Program-made: the position numbers and the translations under genes
Notes under the pieces: model-generated
Seen by the model: the letters and a program-made list of their open reading frames with translations, nothing else
Told to the model about the DNA's origin: nothing
Databases searched by the model: none
Source of the DNA: Thuidium tamariscinum
Lineage: Eukaryota > Streptophyta > Bryopsida > Hypnales > Thuidiaceae
Direction of reading: 5' to 3'
Assembly: GCA_947034885.2 (NCBI GenBank)
Contig: OX344749.2
Location: forward strand, 2,371,501 to 2,435,500
Length of the DNA stretch: 64,000 nucleotides
In this document: one piece after another, positions 1-13,139 of the stretch
How the letters are laid out: every line of letters starts with the position of its first letter
How positions within the stretch are numbered: position 1 is the stretch's first letter

Positions 1-178
1 ATTTAATAGAAAAAGTAGTCAATATTACTATTGCTTCTTCTATAAAAGTTGTCAATTACATTCATTTACTAGGAAGGTATGATATTATTTAATGCTATCA
101 GTTGAATTTTAGATTTCTATTGTTTTTACATGATCAGTATGAATGATATAGAGATTTCATTTTGATATCAACTTTATT

Positions 179-1765
179 TTAATCCCTAAATGCCCAAGAC
201 ACCAAAATCTTGTGTTTGCAAAACTTTGAAGTTAACCCCTAAAGGATTAGAGACTATGTCTTTACCAAAAACACACCAAAACTACCATTTCTAGTACAAG
301 CACCAAATTTTTGAAATTTTTTTTATAGACAAATGTAACCATAGGATCTTCTAGAATACTAGTGTAAGAAGATGTAGAATATTTTTTATAAATTTCCACT
401 CTATATGTAGATTACAATCTTGATATTAGCATTTGAATTAACAAAACCCCTTTTTTTATCCCTACAAAAAATTAGACACTTGTACTTCACAAGGTCACAT
501 TTCTATGAAAAAATGTCCAAAATGGTTGTGCTTCTTTGGATTCATTCTTCAAGGCAAGTAGGCTATATACTCAAAAAAATTTGCATCATTTGGAATTGTA
601 CAACATGTAGGAAAAAATTAATAAGTAGAAAGAAGTAGAGAATGATTCAAAATACTAAATTGTTAAAATTTTAATTATGGAATCAAAAAATGCCAATACA
701 ATGGTTGTAATGTTGTGACAAACAATTAACATCCAAAGTTTTTATTTTTTTTCAAAAATATTTGAAATTGAGTAAAGTAAAGGATTTCAAAGTTTATTTT
801 AGAGTAGAGAATCAATAAGTGCCCACAAACTAAAACTCCTCATAACTTTCATCTCATAAATCAAAATGGAATGATTTGAATCTTTTTGCATATACATAAA
901 TCTAGAAAAACAATTTCAAATTATTTCTTAAAAAAATGTTTTTTTTAAGAAATTTTTAGATTGCCCACCGACCAATGAAAACTACATATTATGCAATAAC
1001 TTTTGACCATGTAGTCAAAAGTTGTGAAAATTGTCGGTTCTTAAAGCTACTCTTTGGACACATGTTGTGTGAAAATTTCAAAGAAAATAAAACAAAAAAA
1101 ATCCATCCATAGTGAGGTGCCCAAAATTGCTATATTGCCAAAAAATAGTGTTTGGACCTTTAGGGGTTAAAGAAAACCTAACCAAGTTGCTATTTTTAAT
1201 ATTTTGTATTTTTCGAGAATTTTTTTCAAAGTCTAATTTAAGCATCAAAAAATTGATCTTTAAAATGATTGACTATGAATTTTCTATTCAAAATTTTGTG
1301 CATGGGTACCCATTGCAATCTTGACTTTCTCTAGTGATGAGGGCTCTTTGAAATGAGCCTCAAATACACTAGATCTTGGAGAAAAAATTACATTAGAAAT
1401 TCATTTAAAAAATTGTAGAGTAGATTTTGAGAAGCCATAAATTGATTGGGGTTATGCATATTAGTCCTTTGCACCTCATATTTATTTAGTCTCCAACTTT
1501 TAGATTTGACTTGTGAAGAGAAGATTGAAAGGCTTCACATCACTTTTGCAATTGTAACACCCTCACTATCAAACATTATAATCCTTCAATCCATAAGTGA
1601 TATTGTCATGTTTTCTTTTCCTACATGATTTCTAACATGTCTAGTTTGAATTAGTACCATTACATCTAAAAAAAATTGATAAAGCTCATTATAAAATTAT
1701 ATTTTTGTTTACTTTAGAGCTAATTTCTAAAAGCTCAAAAAAGGCCTTGGGCATTTAGGGGTTAA
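179..1765. repeat. TTAA-flanked element, family B copy 1 (interrupted by family A)
   Basis: The element is bounded by TTAA at 179-182 and 1762-1765. The left end reads TCCCTAAATGCCCAAG and the right end, read inward on the other strand, CCCCTAAATGCCCAAGGCC, giving a terminal inverted repeat of about 16 bp with one mismatch. Without the inserted family A element the copy is about 650 bp, close to family B copy 2 at 15767-16410. Interior sequence such as the stretch around 1171-1440 aligns closely with the copies at 15767 and 26507. It contains no convincing open reading frame. This is interpreted as a non-autonomous DNA transposon. Confidence 0.75.
232..1170. repeat. TTAA-flanked element, family A copy 1 (nested in family B)
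   Basis: TTAA at 232-235 is followed by CCCCTAAAGGATTAGAG, and the right end reads GGACCTTTAGGGG followed by TTAA at 1167-1170. The termini share a 10-bp inverted repeat, CCCCTAAAGG. Length is 939 bp including both TTAA. It is homologous along its length to the 930-bp copy at 22218-23147. The insertion splits the family B sequence at a point that is uninterrupted in the B copies at 15767 and 26507, so the boundaries are well supported. No coding capacity is seen. Confidence 0.8.
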
Positions 1766-2552
1766 CCTACATTGTTTGATTCAATGTACATGTCTTCACA
1801 ATATGCAAAATAATATGTAGGAATTTTTTTTGCACTATCATGGTAGTATGAAATCATAGTATGAAATATAATGTAAGTAATATTTGTGCACAATCATGGT
1901 AGTGTGAAACCTTAGAATGCACCTTAAATCACATGAAAAAGGCAAAACAACACTAGAATCCTAAACCCTACATTGGGCATGAGAACAAGAAACTCAGATT
2001 GGGTAAAGAGACAACCAATCAAAACCTTAGAGTTGCATCCTAAACTATATGAGAAAGGGAGAAAGACCATGACAATACAAAACCCTAGATTGGGCAAAGA
2101 GATGACCAATTGAAACTTTAGAATCCTTGACTTCTTGCAAAATCCTAGAAGATTTGATGGCTACAAGATACTATTCAAAAACAACTTGTTCAATGTCCTC
2201 AATCACCAATGTCTTTAAATGAATATACCTTGACCAATACGCCACTCATAAGGTAATTTTTTCATACTTTTGGCCAAAAAAATAAATATAAAGGGGGATA
2301 TTTTAGGATTATTGCATTTTCTAATGGGACCTATTATTCCATACCCTATAGTAATTTAAAGATGTCCAGTGCCATTTTGTATTCCCTATAGTACAAATAA
2401 TCCATTTATAATTTTTTGCCCTCATGTTTTTAAAATACCCTATCATTTGTTTGCTTATATTTTCCTAATCCGACTACTCATTACCCCCCTTCTAAGCAAC
2501 AAGTACTCAATATAAAACAACAATATTGAACAATATTTGTATAAATGCTCCA

Positions 2553-3281
2553 GGGTGATTGCAAGAAACACTTGTCCTATTTTTTGTCCCCTTGACCTCC
2601 AACAGGTAGTTTTTTGCTCATAACTTTTGAGTCTTTTGCCCTATCAACTTTAAATTTGGAATGAAGGTGAAAACAAAAGTTTTATATGTTGTGTAATTTT
2701 TTGAATTTAAAAAAAATTATTTTACTATTTTTAAACTGCCCCCGATTGGCTGTCTACCTTGGCCATTTTGGGGGTTTTTAGTCCTATTTTTGACCCAAAA
2801 ATGCAAATTTTGAGCTGAAAATTGGCATGCAAGGACCTCACCTAAAGTTACACAAGACCACAAAGAGATTTTTTGAAAATACTATATTGTTCAACCTCCA
2901 CATGTCGTCAAAGTGGCTGACTTTGTGCAAGTGTAGAGAATAGAATTTATTTTTTCTAAAGATGAAATTTGTTGGAAAAGAAAGACCTTTACTTGAAGAA
3001 AAAATTGATTTTTTATTTTCATTTTTTGAATTTTTTTACTATTTTTACCAAATTAGTGAAAAAAGAGCTATTTTCATTGTATTTTCCATTGTCTATAACA
3101 TTTAGAGAAAAAATTTCTTAGGTCTGAATTTCAAGAGACATAATATTCTCATTGCTCTTTAAATTATCCATATTTTTTTCAATTTAAAAAAAAATTATTT
3201 CATAGGGTCATAGGACTCACAGGACTCATTGATTTTGAGCCATTTTGAGCCAAAACCGGTAAGTGTTTCTTACAACGACCC
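2553..3281. repeat. Inverted-repeat element with TCCA flanks
   Basis: The left end GGGTGATTGCAAGAAACACTT is matched on the opposite strand by the right end (AAGTGTTTCTTACAACGACCC), a 21-bp terminal inverted repeat with two or three mismatches. TCCA lies immediately outside both ends (2549-2552 and 3282-3285), a possible 4-bp target duplication. The interior is AT-rich without a plausible protein. It resembles a MITE but differs from the TTAA-flanked group in termini and flank. The superfamily is not assigned. Confidence 0.55.
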
Positions 3282-3285
3282 TCCA

Positions 3286-5780
3286 TACAATGTTGAAGTT
3301 TGATGTATACAACAAATTTTTGTATATTGATAACACTTGAAATTGTTAAGGCATAAGGGGAGTACAATGTAGTATTGAAGAATTGTAGAAAGAATGTAAA
3401 ACATTATACAAATACATCATAGAAATACTATGGAGGAAGACACATGTATAGTACCATGATAACAAGTATTAGGTACAAAAGATGCAAAGTACATTCTTTG
3501 AACAAATGTAGTATATATAAGTGAAAATACTACAAAATCAAATGAAATAGTTAATACTAGCTAAGACATCTTGTTACAAGTAGTCCGAAATACAAGAGCA
3601 CAAAATAATGGATATAACAAGATCATGCAATACACTGGAGTAGTGCCTTCTTCAATCGTGGTTGGAACATCATGAGCATGTGCTTAATCCAATTGTGTGT
3701 TGCATGGTGTTGTGTTGATTGGTTTCTTTCTGCTCTGGCTACCATGACAAAGTTATATGGTTGATTAGGAACAAACACCACATGGTATCTCACCAAAATT
3801 CAATTGATCAAATTCCATGACTTCAAAATCATTGCAATCAATCTCGATAGTCACATTATTATTGGACTAATCCAACCAAAGCTCTCCACATACATTCAAG
3901 ATCATGATTTGAAGCTACATTGGATGCACAAAATAATTGCCACAAGTAACATATATACAAGTTTGATGAAGTGAAGAATAGCATAAGCAAATGTTGAATT
4001 GTGGTAATACACTCACAACATTTGTATGCAATTTAGAGTAGCATGACATTAAATTACATGAGTCTAGCCAATTGTCTAAACCAAGCACTATTGTATGTAG
4101 CCATTTCCACCCACTTGTATTGCATTCAATGTCAAGTTTATAATAAGAACAATTTATAGAATGTTTCGAAGGAGTTGCAAGCAATTTTCAAGAATAAAAA
4201 TGTCCAATGGTGTACACATTGATATTGAAAGCTATTCATATCTATTTAAAGGAAATTCTAATTACAAAAGCAACCATTGTACCTTTTTTACATCGTCTTT
4301 CAAATATGCAGAATTAATCAATGGAGTGACTAATTCTAATCTTAAACTCATGTACTTGATTACTACCTGTCTCAATACCTTATTACATGAATTCAAGTTG
4401 AAGTTATTGTTGCTATAAGAGTTAGGGCCTCAATTAGATAGCTTTAGATGCTATGTCAAAATTATACTTTTAGGATTGTCTACCTATGTCTATATCTCCA
4501 ACCTCTTGTTCTTCTTCTCCAATCAATATTGATTGGAGAACTTGAATTTGATGGAGATTCTCTAAAGTTGAAAACTACGTTTATTTGTGGATGGCTCATC
4601 AAGCTAGTGCTTCAAGACAATTTTCATGTCTTCTTGAGAGAGCAACAAATGATAATTCAATGCTTGCTTGAGTGCTTCAACTAATTAGATCTAATGGGGA
4701 ATCAAGCCTCAACTACACCACATCTATAGATTTTGCTTGATGCACCCATCTGAGTGTGCTTGCTTCAATTAGGCCAAAGTAGTTTAGGTTGAATAAGGAG
4801 CATAGCACTAGTAATACTACAATGAAGGATGTATACAAAACAGGGTTGTCTACATACAATACAAACAACAAATACTAAGAGCAAAGGTTCTAAAAATAGG
4901 TTGATTAAACCACACAAGTCGAAGATAGGTGCAACAAAGCTCTCCGTATTCTATTGATTGTCTATGTTCATAACTTTGTATTTATAGCTACAATTGGCAT
5001 ACTGTAAGATTCAACAAAATATCCATCATTCACTTGTTAGAAGACTTTGTTTAGGTTCAAATCTTGGTAATATAAAATTCCAACATAGATGAAAAAGTTA
5101 TGGAATATCTACGAGCACCAGCAATGCTAAAACTACCACCACTTCAAATACCTATGACAATACATATAAATGTACAAAAGAAAACTTCATACAACTTGGA
5201 GTAAACCATCTATAAAATATTGTTGTCATCATTGTATAAATCACATTTTGACTTGAGGATGTGATCAAAACCTCACCTCTTTGCACCTTTCTACATATTA
5301 CCCTTATCTCTTGTCCTTGGTAGCCTACTATGTTACAATTTCACTCATAAGTTGGATATGCAAGTCTTGCCACCATGCTCCATATACATACCCCTTCCTT
5401 TCAAGAGGCACATTTGAATTCAATTTCTTTTACATAACCTTTTCTAGTTGCTTTGATTGCAACTTTGGTTGCAACTTTTATAGTCATAACCCCATCCTTA
5501 AATCTCCAAGGCTAGATTTGAAGGGCTTCATCTAGTTTGGAGGAGAAGATTATGACTAATGCCTACATATGTACATCTAGTGATCAACTGTGACATGCCC
5601 TAATAGCTCATCTTGACTTGAATATTGTATCAAATTCTAATGCTATTTTGATTCTATCTAATATCTTCTTTTCATCTTGCTATATTCCCATTCAAAGTCT
5701 CCTAATACTTTGAGTTGAAGAATGATATATTTGTACACACACCTATATATACAAAAAAATAAGTAATAATAAAAAAAGGT
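3286..5780. other. AT-rich intergenic DNA, no gene seen
   Basis: This stretch lies downstream of the HAK/KUP stop codon. Open reading frames are all below 95 codons, low-complexity and unlike any family I recognise. I see no clear terminal repeats. The part nearest 5780 will include the 3' UTR of the HAK/KUP gene. Confidence 0.5.
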
Positions 5781-8700
5781 TTAGACATAGTACACCATAC
5801 CCACCTGAAGGAGGCATTCATGGGGGATGTTCAATACCACTCGGCTATCTCTACTAAGTCTCCTCAAAAAAGTATAAATGTAGTTGATGGCTAGCTTTTT
5901 GAAAAAGCCTGCATCCTTGCGAGCTCTCACAACATTGTTCCCCAAAATGTACACAATGCCAGCTTCTTTACAAGAATTCAAAAATGCAAGCTCATCTTGC
6001 AAATCTGAACTACTTACACCTTCACCAACTTCACTTTGATGGTTTATTGTAATTTCACCCAAGTTGATTCCAGATTGATTTGAGTACTCTCCATTGTTTG
6101 AATCCCCTACACATGTGAAATCCTCATTTCATTAAAACTTTCCCTTAGAGTGGCTTCACATGAAATTGAATACAAATAAGATTAAAAAAATTATGAAAAG
6201 CAAGAAAAACAAAAAGTCAAGAACACACCATCCAAAACATCATGACATTTCAAATACCTTAATTGTCTCTTAACCTAACTCTAAAATAAGAATAGCTTTG
6301 GGCACATATTTTTCAATTATATTAAAAATTTTAGTATAAAGCCCTCATAGTTTGCAATCAATTACATGAATTAAAAATAATTATAGTTAATCTTTGAAAT
6401 CCAACTTCAAGGTTTATTTTTCTCTTAAAGCTATATATAGATGCATATTTCTCTCTTTATCCCCCTAGAATGCAAATGACCAAAGTATCAACTTCTATAT
6501 CAATATGAATTAAAATAAATCAATTAGAGAAGTACTAAACAATGTACCAATAGATAGGAGCCTACCCCCTACACTTTCAAACAATAGAAATTTCCCGTTA
6601 CCTTCTAAGGTCTACTTTTACATGTATCTTAAACAAGAAGCTATTGATAGACACATGTTTTGTAGATAGTTCAATAGATATTCCAAAATTTGTGATTTTA
6701 ATTCCCACAATCATTCACTGTGTTGATCCACTATGTTGTCATATTTCAGTTATATTATTTATGGCTATATGAGTGATTGAATTGACCATTTCATTGATAT
6801 GAATCTTAACCCTTGAACACCAATGTAGAAATTCTATATTTGATGGATGACAAAGAATCCTTCTAGTAAAATTGAAATCCAACTATTTATCCTTGGAATT
6901 TGTTGTGAAAAGGGGAGGTCTTCTATAGTAGTATGACTTCCAATGAGTGCTTTTTGCAATTTTCAGTTAAGTTAGGGGTTCACACAATAACCAAACAGAT
7001 GATTTCCACAGTCAGAAGCCTTAATGGGTTCTTGAATGTGCATTGTATGTCAGTATACTATGTGCAACATACATGCATTTTCTTTGTTCCAAAGATTTCA
7101 TTCAGTCTGCGCATGTCAGACTTTCGATAATATACTTTCCACCATAAGACCAATTGAATTAGTCATTTCAAAAATATGATTCCATGTTTTAAGCACGCAT
7201 TAACCTTTAAAACAGGACCAAGGGACAAGAGTCAAAAACATACCGAGGTCACCCGCCTGCATGAGCCCATGCAAGCGCAGCATTCGCTCCAGCTGCATCC
7301 GATTGGCCGTGTTGATCACAACAGGCGGCAGAGAGTCTCCCCCACCAACACTGCGTTGCTCCTCCGGCGTCCAGCTCGCCGCCATGGACTCACGGTCACT
7401 CTGCTCGCGCAAATTCTCCACCTCAATGAACCTCGTCAAGCTCAGCATCAGTTGCTTCTCGAAATAGTCGTCCTTCTTGTGAATGTCCTTGTAGCCGTAG
7501 CGGGCAGCGCAGCGGTACATGGAGTACGCCCGCGACCCGATCCTGCGCACTAGAAACCGTTCCTCTTGGGGCACCGTGTTCACCGGCAGGTACTTGATGC
7601 ACACGAAAACCACCGTGGAGTGAATGGCGGGCAAATTGGTCACGAAGTGAGAGAACAAGGGTGGCACGCCGTGCGCCAGATCCGTGTACATGAGGCCGAT
7701 ACCGGGCACACGGACCAAGCCCAAGCTTGGACCCAGCCCCAGCAGCCAGCCCACAGACACTTTGTGCTGAATCTCGTACTGGTAGCGCTTGAGCGTGCCA
7801 TAGTGCCATGTGTACATGATGGTGCCGAAGACTACGGCGATGACGAGCGGGACCCAACCACCTTGTGTGGTTTTAAAGAGAACTGCGGACAAGTAGATGC
7901 TTTCGATGGCGCCGAAGAACACAGCGAAGAGGAGGGCCAGCAACCAGTGCTTGCGCCACACGATGATGATCACCAGTGTGGTCAGGAACGTGGTCACAAT
8001 CATCACCACCACCACGGCGATGCCTGCCACATGAGGAACCCACACAGTGAATCTCTTAATGCCTGCCAACAAAGGAAGGCAAAATGAAAACCGCGTTAAT
8101 GGAAGAATGGGGTAACCTACCGTAAGCATTGCCGATTTCGTTAGTGTCTCGAAAACCAGCAGTAATGAGCAAGCACAGAACCATAAGGATCCAATTGACT
8201 TCGGGAATGTACACCTGTCCAGCAATGTCATTTGACGTGTGCACAATCTTCACGCGTGGGAAGCATCCCAAAGCTACCGATTGCTTGATAATGGAAAAAG
8301 TAGCCGTGATAATGGCTTGGCTTGCAATCATCGCTGCTAATGTTGCCAACACAAATATGGGCCAGTACAGCTTTTCTGCAGTGCATTAGACAATTTGACG
8401 TCCGTGAGCATACATATATCACATACCATACAAGACACACATGCATCTACCATAAGAAAATGTATAGAAGATATCATGCACCATAAAAAATGAAATGCAA
8501 AAGCATATAGTGGACATGATCGGCACTTTCCCAACCACCCGTCTGAAACCTCACGTCTACAACAATTCTAATGTTTAGAGCTCGAATGTTAAAACTCTGA
8601 CTCTTCGTCAGGTCATTAAATAGATACTACCATATTATTCAAAGAAAACAAAGAATCGGACAAGGATACAGAACACTAAAGTTTGAGATAAGACACTCAA

Positions 8701-11700
8701 AAATAGCAAAATGGTAAATGATTTTTGTTGAAATTAGAAGCAAATATGCTACATACGTGGAAGTGAGGAATAAAAAGGATCGCTAACGTCTTCCAAGTGC
8801 TCCACAAGATATGCAGACTGCCCAAGGTAAGCCAAAATCAAGCAAGGGTACACCAAGGAAGTGAATGCAATCTGCACAAAAGCCACCCACTCTGTCAGAG
8901 AGGTTGAAGCTAAACTGAGAAACTACTACAAAAGTTGAATGTACACACAACGTTCCATGATCCAAAGATTTCCTTTCATCGCAAGATGAAGTATACCTCA
9001 AGATTCTTGGAGAAGGATTCTCATAAAGAGGCCACTGACCCCTCACTAGCAGGGTCTATAAACAGTCAGCTAATATTGAATTCCCAGTGTGAAAAATGGG
9101 CACATTATCCTACAATTGGTGTGGGACAATCGAGGGGACACTATACCCTCTATGCACACGTTCCACAAGAGATTCAATATAATCTGGTTGCGCTATTTTT
9201 GTGGGAGGAGAAAAGACCCACTAGTAACGTCATGTGATTGCCTGTGCAAAAAGGTCCAACAAATATCACCTAGTTATCTTCACCTGGATGGAACGATAAC
9301 TGAAGTGGCCTAAATCAGCAAACAACGCCTCCGTCCCTGCAACATTCAGACCAAACACATAATTGAGAAAAAAGAATTGGAAGTAAGCCACCAAAAGGTA
9401 TGATCACTGTGACCATAGGAAGGCCTCCCCACGAATCAAAAGGAAGATTATTTTCATGACGTACCTAAAAGTTCCTGTAACAATCTAGTCTTACTAAGAA
9501 CCCTGTTCTATATTTATTTATCCATTCTGATTCGACACAAATCCATCCCGCAGTAAGTGTACATGATTTTGTGATAATGATACAATGGAATGTCAAATAC
9601 TGTCAGGAAACACAGAAATAAAAGGATTTTATTAATACCTGTCATACATAGCACGATTCCTCCGAGATGCTCCCAACCTAATCTTCCGTTTCTTTGGAAG
9701 AAATATACGATGTGAAGGGGGTTGAAGGCTGTAAACACAGACTTTTCCCATTTGATAATGTTGTAACAACCAATCAAGGCAAGGACGAAAAACCAGGTCG
9801 TGAAAATGGGAGCGAACAAAAAGGAGACCCTTGCTGTACCAAACCGTTGCAGGCTGAAGAGAAAGACTAGAATAAATAACGACATCACCGTTACCAAATC
9901 TGCAAAGCCAGAAATTTGAAACATGAGATAACAATGCCTCCGTGCCCAGTCAAACAAATAAATCACATCATCAAAGTTACAGACTTGCGCTTATAACCAG
10001 TTAGAAAGACTAGTAGAGCACAAACTTGAACAGAAAGGAAATGTCCAAAGGGCACTTTGAAAGTTTGAATTCTAGGGGATCAAGAGGAATGGTGATTCCA
10101 GGCGTTGCTTACTGGTGTTCAAGCTGGATGAAGCAGCCTTAATCCCCACTACTGCTGATAAGACTGCAGAGCGCAAAAGATGTTCAAAGCATCATCAGCA
10201 AAGCTGCAAGCCCCTAGCATCACCTTCAAGAATGATCCAAATTTACAAGACATTACATTGTGTCATCTTTAGATGTCAAGCATGGATATTCTGAACACAA
10301 TCTTACGCAATCTCAGCAAGGACGATGCTCCCTGCTAGTGACCAGATCTTTCAAGGAAAATCACAATCATCCATACAAACACTTCTAATCTTGGCAGAGT
10401 GGATAAATCCTTAATAAGTCTCAGCTAACAAACGCTAGTATCGCGTTTATGATTGGCACCTGATGCTCTATAGATCGTATTTTTTTTTCAGTGACGCTAT
10501 GGAGGATTGCATTGCAGGTGTACCTGAGATTGACGGGGTCAATATGCCATCACCTATCACCATACAGGTTCCCAACAGCACGATAAGCAACAGCAACTTT
10601 TGAAGCACGTAGCTGCCTTCCAGCTTCTTCTGCAAATAGGTTTTCTGGTCGGCATGCTCCACGAGGTACGTGGTGAGCTCTACGTCGGATGGATGACTAT
10701 TTGGAAGCGAACTAATATTACAGTACCGACATAGAAGAGAATACATCGCAAATGTACCCCCTGCATCATTATACTCAAAGTGAGGACTTCACCATTCTTG
10801 TGATCAAGGAGCAATTCAGCAGAGATGCAGTAATCGTAAAAATTAGAATAAATTCCATAGACCGTAGCCACTTGTCCCCAAGAATCTTAGATCCCCGCAT
10901 TCACAACCCCGGAGAACTTTGATTTTGGGTGATGGCAGATGTACGACAAGACGAACAATACCATGCTACTACACACTCTGAATCTCAATAAGCCAGGCAG
11001 TCAGATTAAAAAATTCAGGGTGAATGACTATTTAACACCAAGATATTCAATTACTTGGCAAGTGAATGAAATCCGCAAAGTTCGAATTCTTGCAAATCAG
11101 GTTTGCGAGCTCATCAAGTTTCATACCTTCACCATTGTCATTGGCTCTGAGGACGATGAGGATGTATTTGATCAAAGGAATAATGGTGAGAGTGTAGATT
11201 ATGAGAGACAAAGCTCCGATTATATCGTCCTTGTTATCCACTTGCAAATTCGCGAACGTGTTTTTGAACACGTACAACGGTGATGTGCCCAAATCGCCAT
11301 ACACCACTCCCAGGCTTTGATATGCCAGGCGCAACACAGCAGTCAGCGGAACAGCCTGAACCAGGAAAAAAACTTGTTATTTTATTTATGTTTCTTTGAA
11401 AGATCAGTAATTCAGAAATAAATAAGAATTAAAGAAAAAAGAAAAAAAGAAAATTGAAGACTAATTTCCACTTGGGCAAATGCAAACTTTTGTTATTGAA
11501 CTGGGAGAAGAATTCAAATCTGATCAGAGGCTTGCAAGCGCAGTAATTATTTATTCGGTAGCAACTACGAGCGAGTCTAGCAAATAGTTACGCTACACCT
11601 GACTAATAATATTATCATTTATGCACACATGTCTTCCCTATCTAAGAATCACGGGAATATTCAATCACGATTTTTCGATTCCAAGGTAGTAGGCGACAGT

Positions 11701-12768
11701 GAGAGAAGCAAACGAATCTCTAGGTCAGTTTTCAATTATTCCGGGTTCTCAACAAAAACACCGAGTCAAGGAACCACAGCGGCCAACGTATGAAGAAAGA
11801 AAACACTAAATTAAATCTTCTTCTCCACAAGCCAGCAAGTCCTTCCTCACTGAATAGAGCCGGATTCTAAATAATTTAGCGGAGAAACTCGAATGTGTTA
11901 CTGATCAAGAATAATTCAAGCCCAAAATCCTTGCTCAATCATAACCTACAGCAGTTCACTACAGAAATCACATCTCCGGCCACTTGACACCATCGATAGA
12001 GAACGAAGAAGAGAGTCTCAGCACTCACCCACCCGAATCTTAAACTCTACCACACACCATCATTTTCACATAATAACAATGTGCACCTCACCAGACTAAA
12101 CTACCCTAACCCGAACAAAACCTGCATTCGGTGTCCATGTATGTACATTAGAGTTAACTACTCGCTCCTCTCGCACTAAAGTAAATTAAACAGAAAGAAA
12201 CCTGCAATTCCAACGCCGCACACGCATGCCATTCACGTGAACTCGGCGAAATTGGAGGCAGTGCACCTCGTAAGGCACCAAAGTAAGCCGCTAATCCACC
12301 ACTCATCAAATCTCTCCTTGCAAGAATCTCTGTACACGCGACTAGTCTGCTAATCACCTCCCAATCGCTGCTAATTAAGAACGGAAGATTCGTTCGCGGA
12401 CCATCGTCTTATCCAGGAGCACCGATTAAATCTCTCTCTCGCGCGCGTGCCATGACATTCAGCTCCAAACTAACGAAACTCAAACAACCGCTACCTACTT
12501 TTGAAATTCCACACCGACAAGGGGTTACCAAAACAGCAAACTCTGCGCAAATTCTTTAGAATTTACACTTGGAGGTGTGAATTCGGGGGTATACCTGGAT
12601 AGAGAACATGGAGCGGACGTGGTCGGCTTCATCGCCAAGCGGCTGGTCGATTCTCTGATCCATAGCCCAAAGGCGCCCTTGGTTGCGCGAAAGAGACGAC
12701 AAAGACTTCTCCGCGTTGCTTCCCCCTCCTTCGACGTCGCGGTCCGACATCGTCGAGGCCATCGCCAT
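5781..12768 (-). CDS. HAK: KT/HAK/KUP-family potassium transporter
   Basis: Plasma-membrane or endomembrane K+ uptake carrier of the KT/HAK/KUP family. Ten exons, 5' to 3': 12595-12768, 11127-11355, 10524-10760, 10113-10163, 9639-9899, 9284-9336, 8757-8871, 8121-8375, 7244-8023, 5781-6106. The coding sequence is 2481 nt, 826 aa, within the family range. Hallmarks seen: [15 protein letters not shown] (residues 74-88), ANDNGEGG, GDGILTP (204-210), [48 protein letters not shown], and the terminal [10 protein letters not shown] (817-826). The last exon is AT-rich and separated by a 1.1-kb intron, but its phase and family fit are exact. The start at 12768 gives MAMASTMSD; an in-frame upstream start at 12819 would add 17 residues. 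Two AG acceptors precede exon 9; the downstream one restores the usual NAYGIAVV junction. Subfamily and ion selectivity are not resolved. Confidence 0.93.
6806..6960. repeat. Family E-like relic in HAK/KUP intron 9
   Basis: TTAACCCTTGAACACC begins at 6806. The following stretch, read on the minus strand, contains a segment like CACTCATTGGAAGTCA, which also occurs in the TTAA elements at 27139 and 51694. Only one terminus is clear, so the outer limit is approximate. It lies wholly inside the last intron of the potassium transporter gene. Confidence 0.35.
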
Positions 12769-13012
12769 GATGACCAGTAGAGCAGATGATGGCTCCCCCT
12801 GCGACGTCGAACAAAACACGAGAAAATTCTATCTGGCACCAACAATTCTTGCTCCCTCCTTCCATTCTTCTCAAGCTCCACGCTCGTCGTGGAGCTTCAG
12901 CCGTCTCGCTCACACCCTTCGGCGGGCGGGATCCGCTCGTCGACGCTCATTCGCTTTTGCATTGGAAATCCGAGTTGGAATAGACACATGTCCAGGACAC
13001 CCCCCTGGGTTC

Positions 13013-13128
13013 CGACGTGGCAGATGAACTGCGTGCGAAACTGCGAATTACTTCGAATTTTCTTGGCCTGGGAATCCGAGTTCGAAAGTATACGGGGGCA
13101 TGGGGTTCCGACGTGGCTGCCCACGTGG
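13013..13128. promoter_or_regulatory. G-box / ABRE-like cluster upstream of HAK/KUP
   Basis: Two copies of GGTTCCGACGTGGC (ends at about 13021 and 13117) each contain an ACGTGGC core, and a palindromic CCACGTGG lies at 13121-13128. These sit 245-360 bp upstream of the HAK/KUP start codon. ACGTGGC and CACGTG cores are known plant bZIP/bHLH binding sites, including abscisic-acid response elements. The sites are seen; regulation of this gene by them is inferred. Confidence 0.45.
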
Positions 13129-13139
13129 TGGAGCTAAGG

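Noticed and set aside
5781..6062. Separate small gene on the minus strand
   Set aside because: Its end ([17 protein letters not shown]) is the family-specific C-terminus of HAK/KUP, and it splices in phase to exon 9, so it is the last exon of that gene.
7176..8087. Long plus-strand reading frames over the HAK/KUP exon
   Set aside because: They overlap the GC-rich coding exon on the opposite strand and match no family; they are antisense shadows.
12683..13027. Plus-strand reading frames over HAK/KUP exon 1 and its promoter
   Set aside because: They are GC-driven, overlapping in several frames and unrecognisable.
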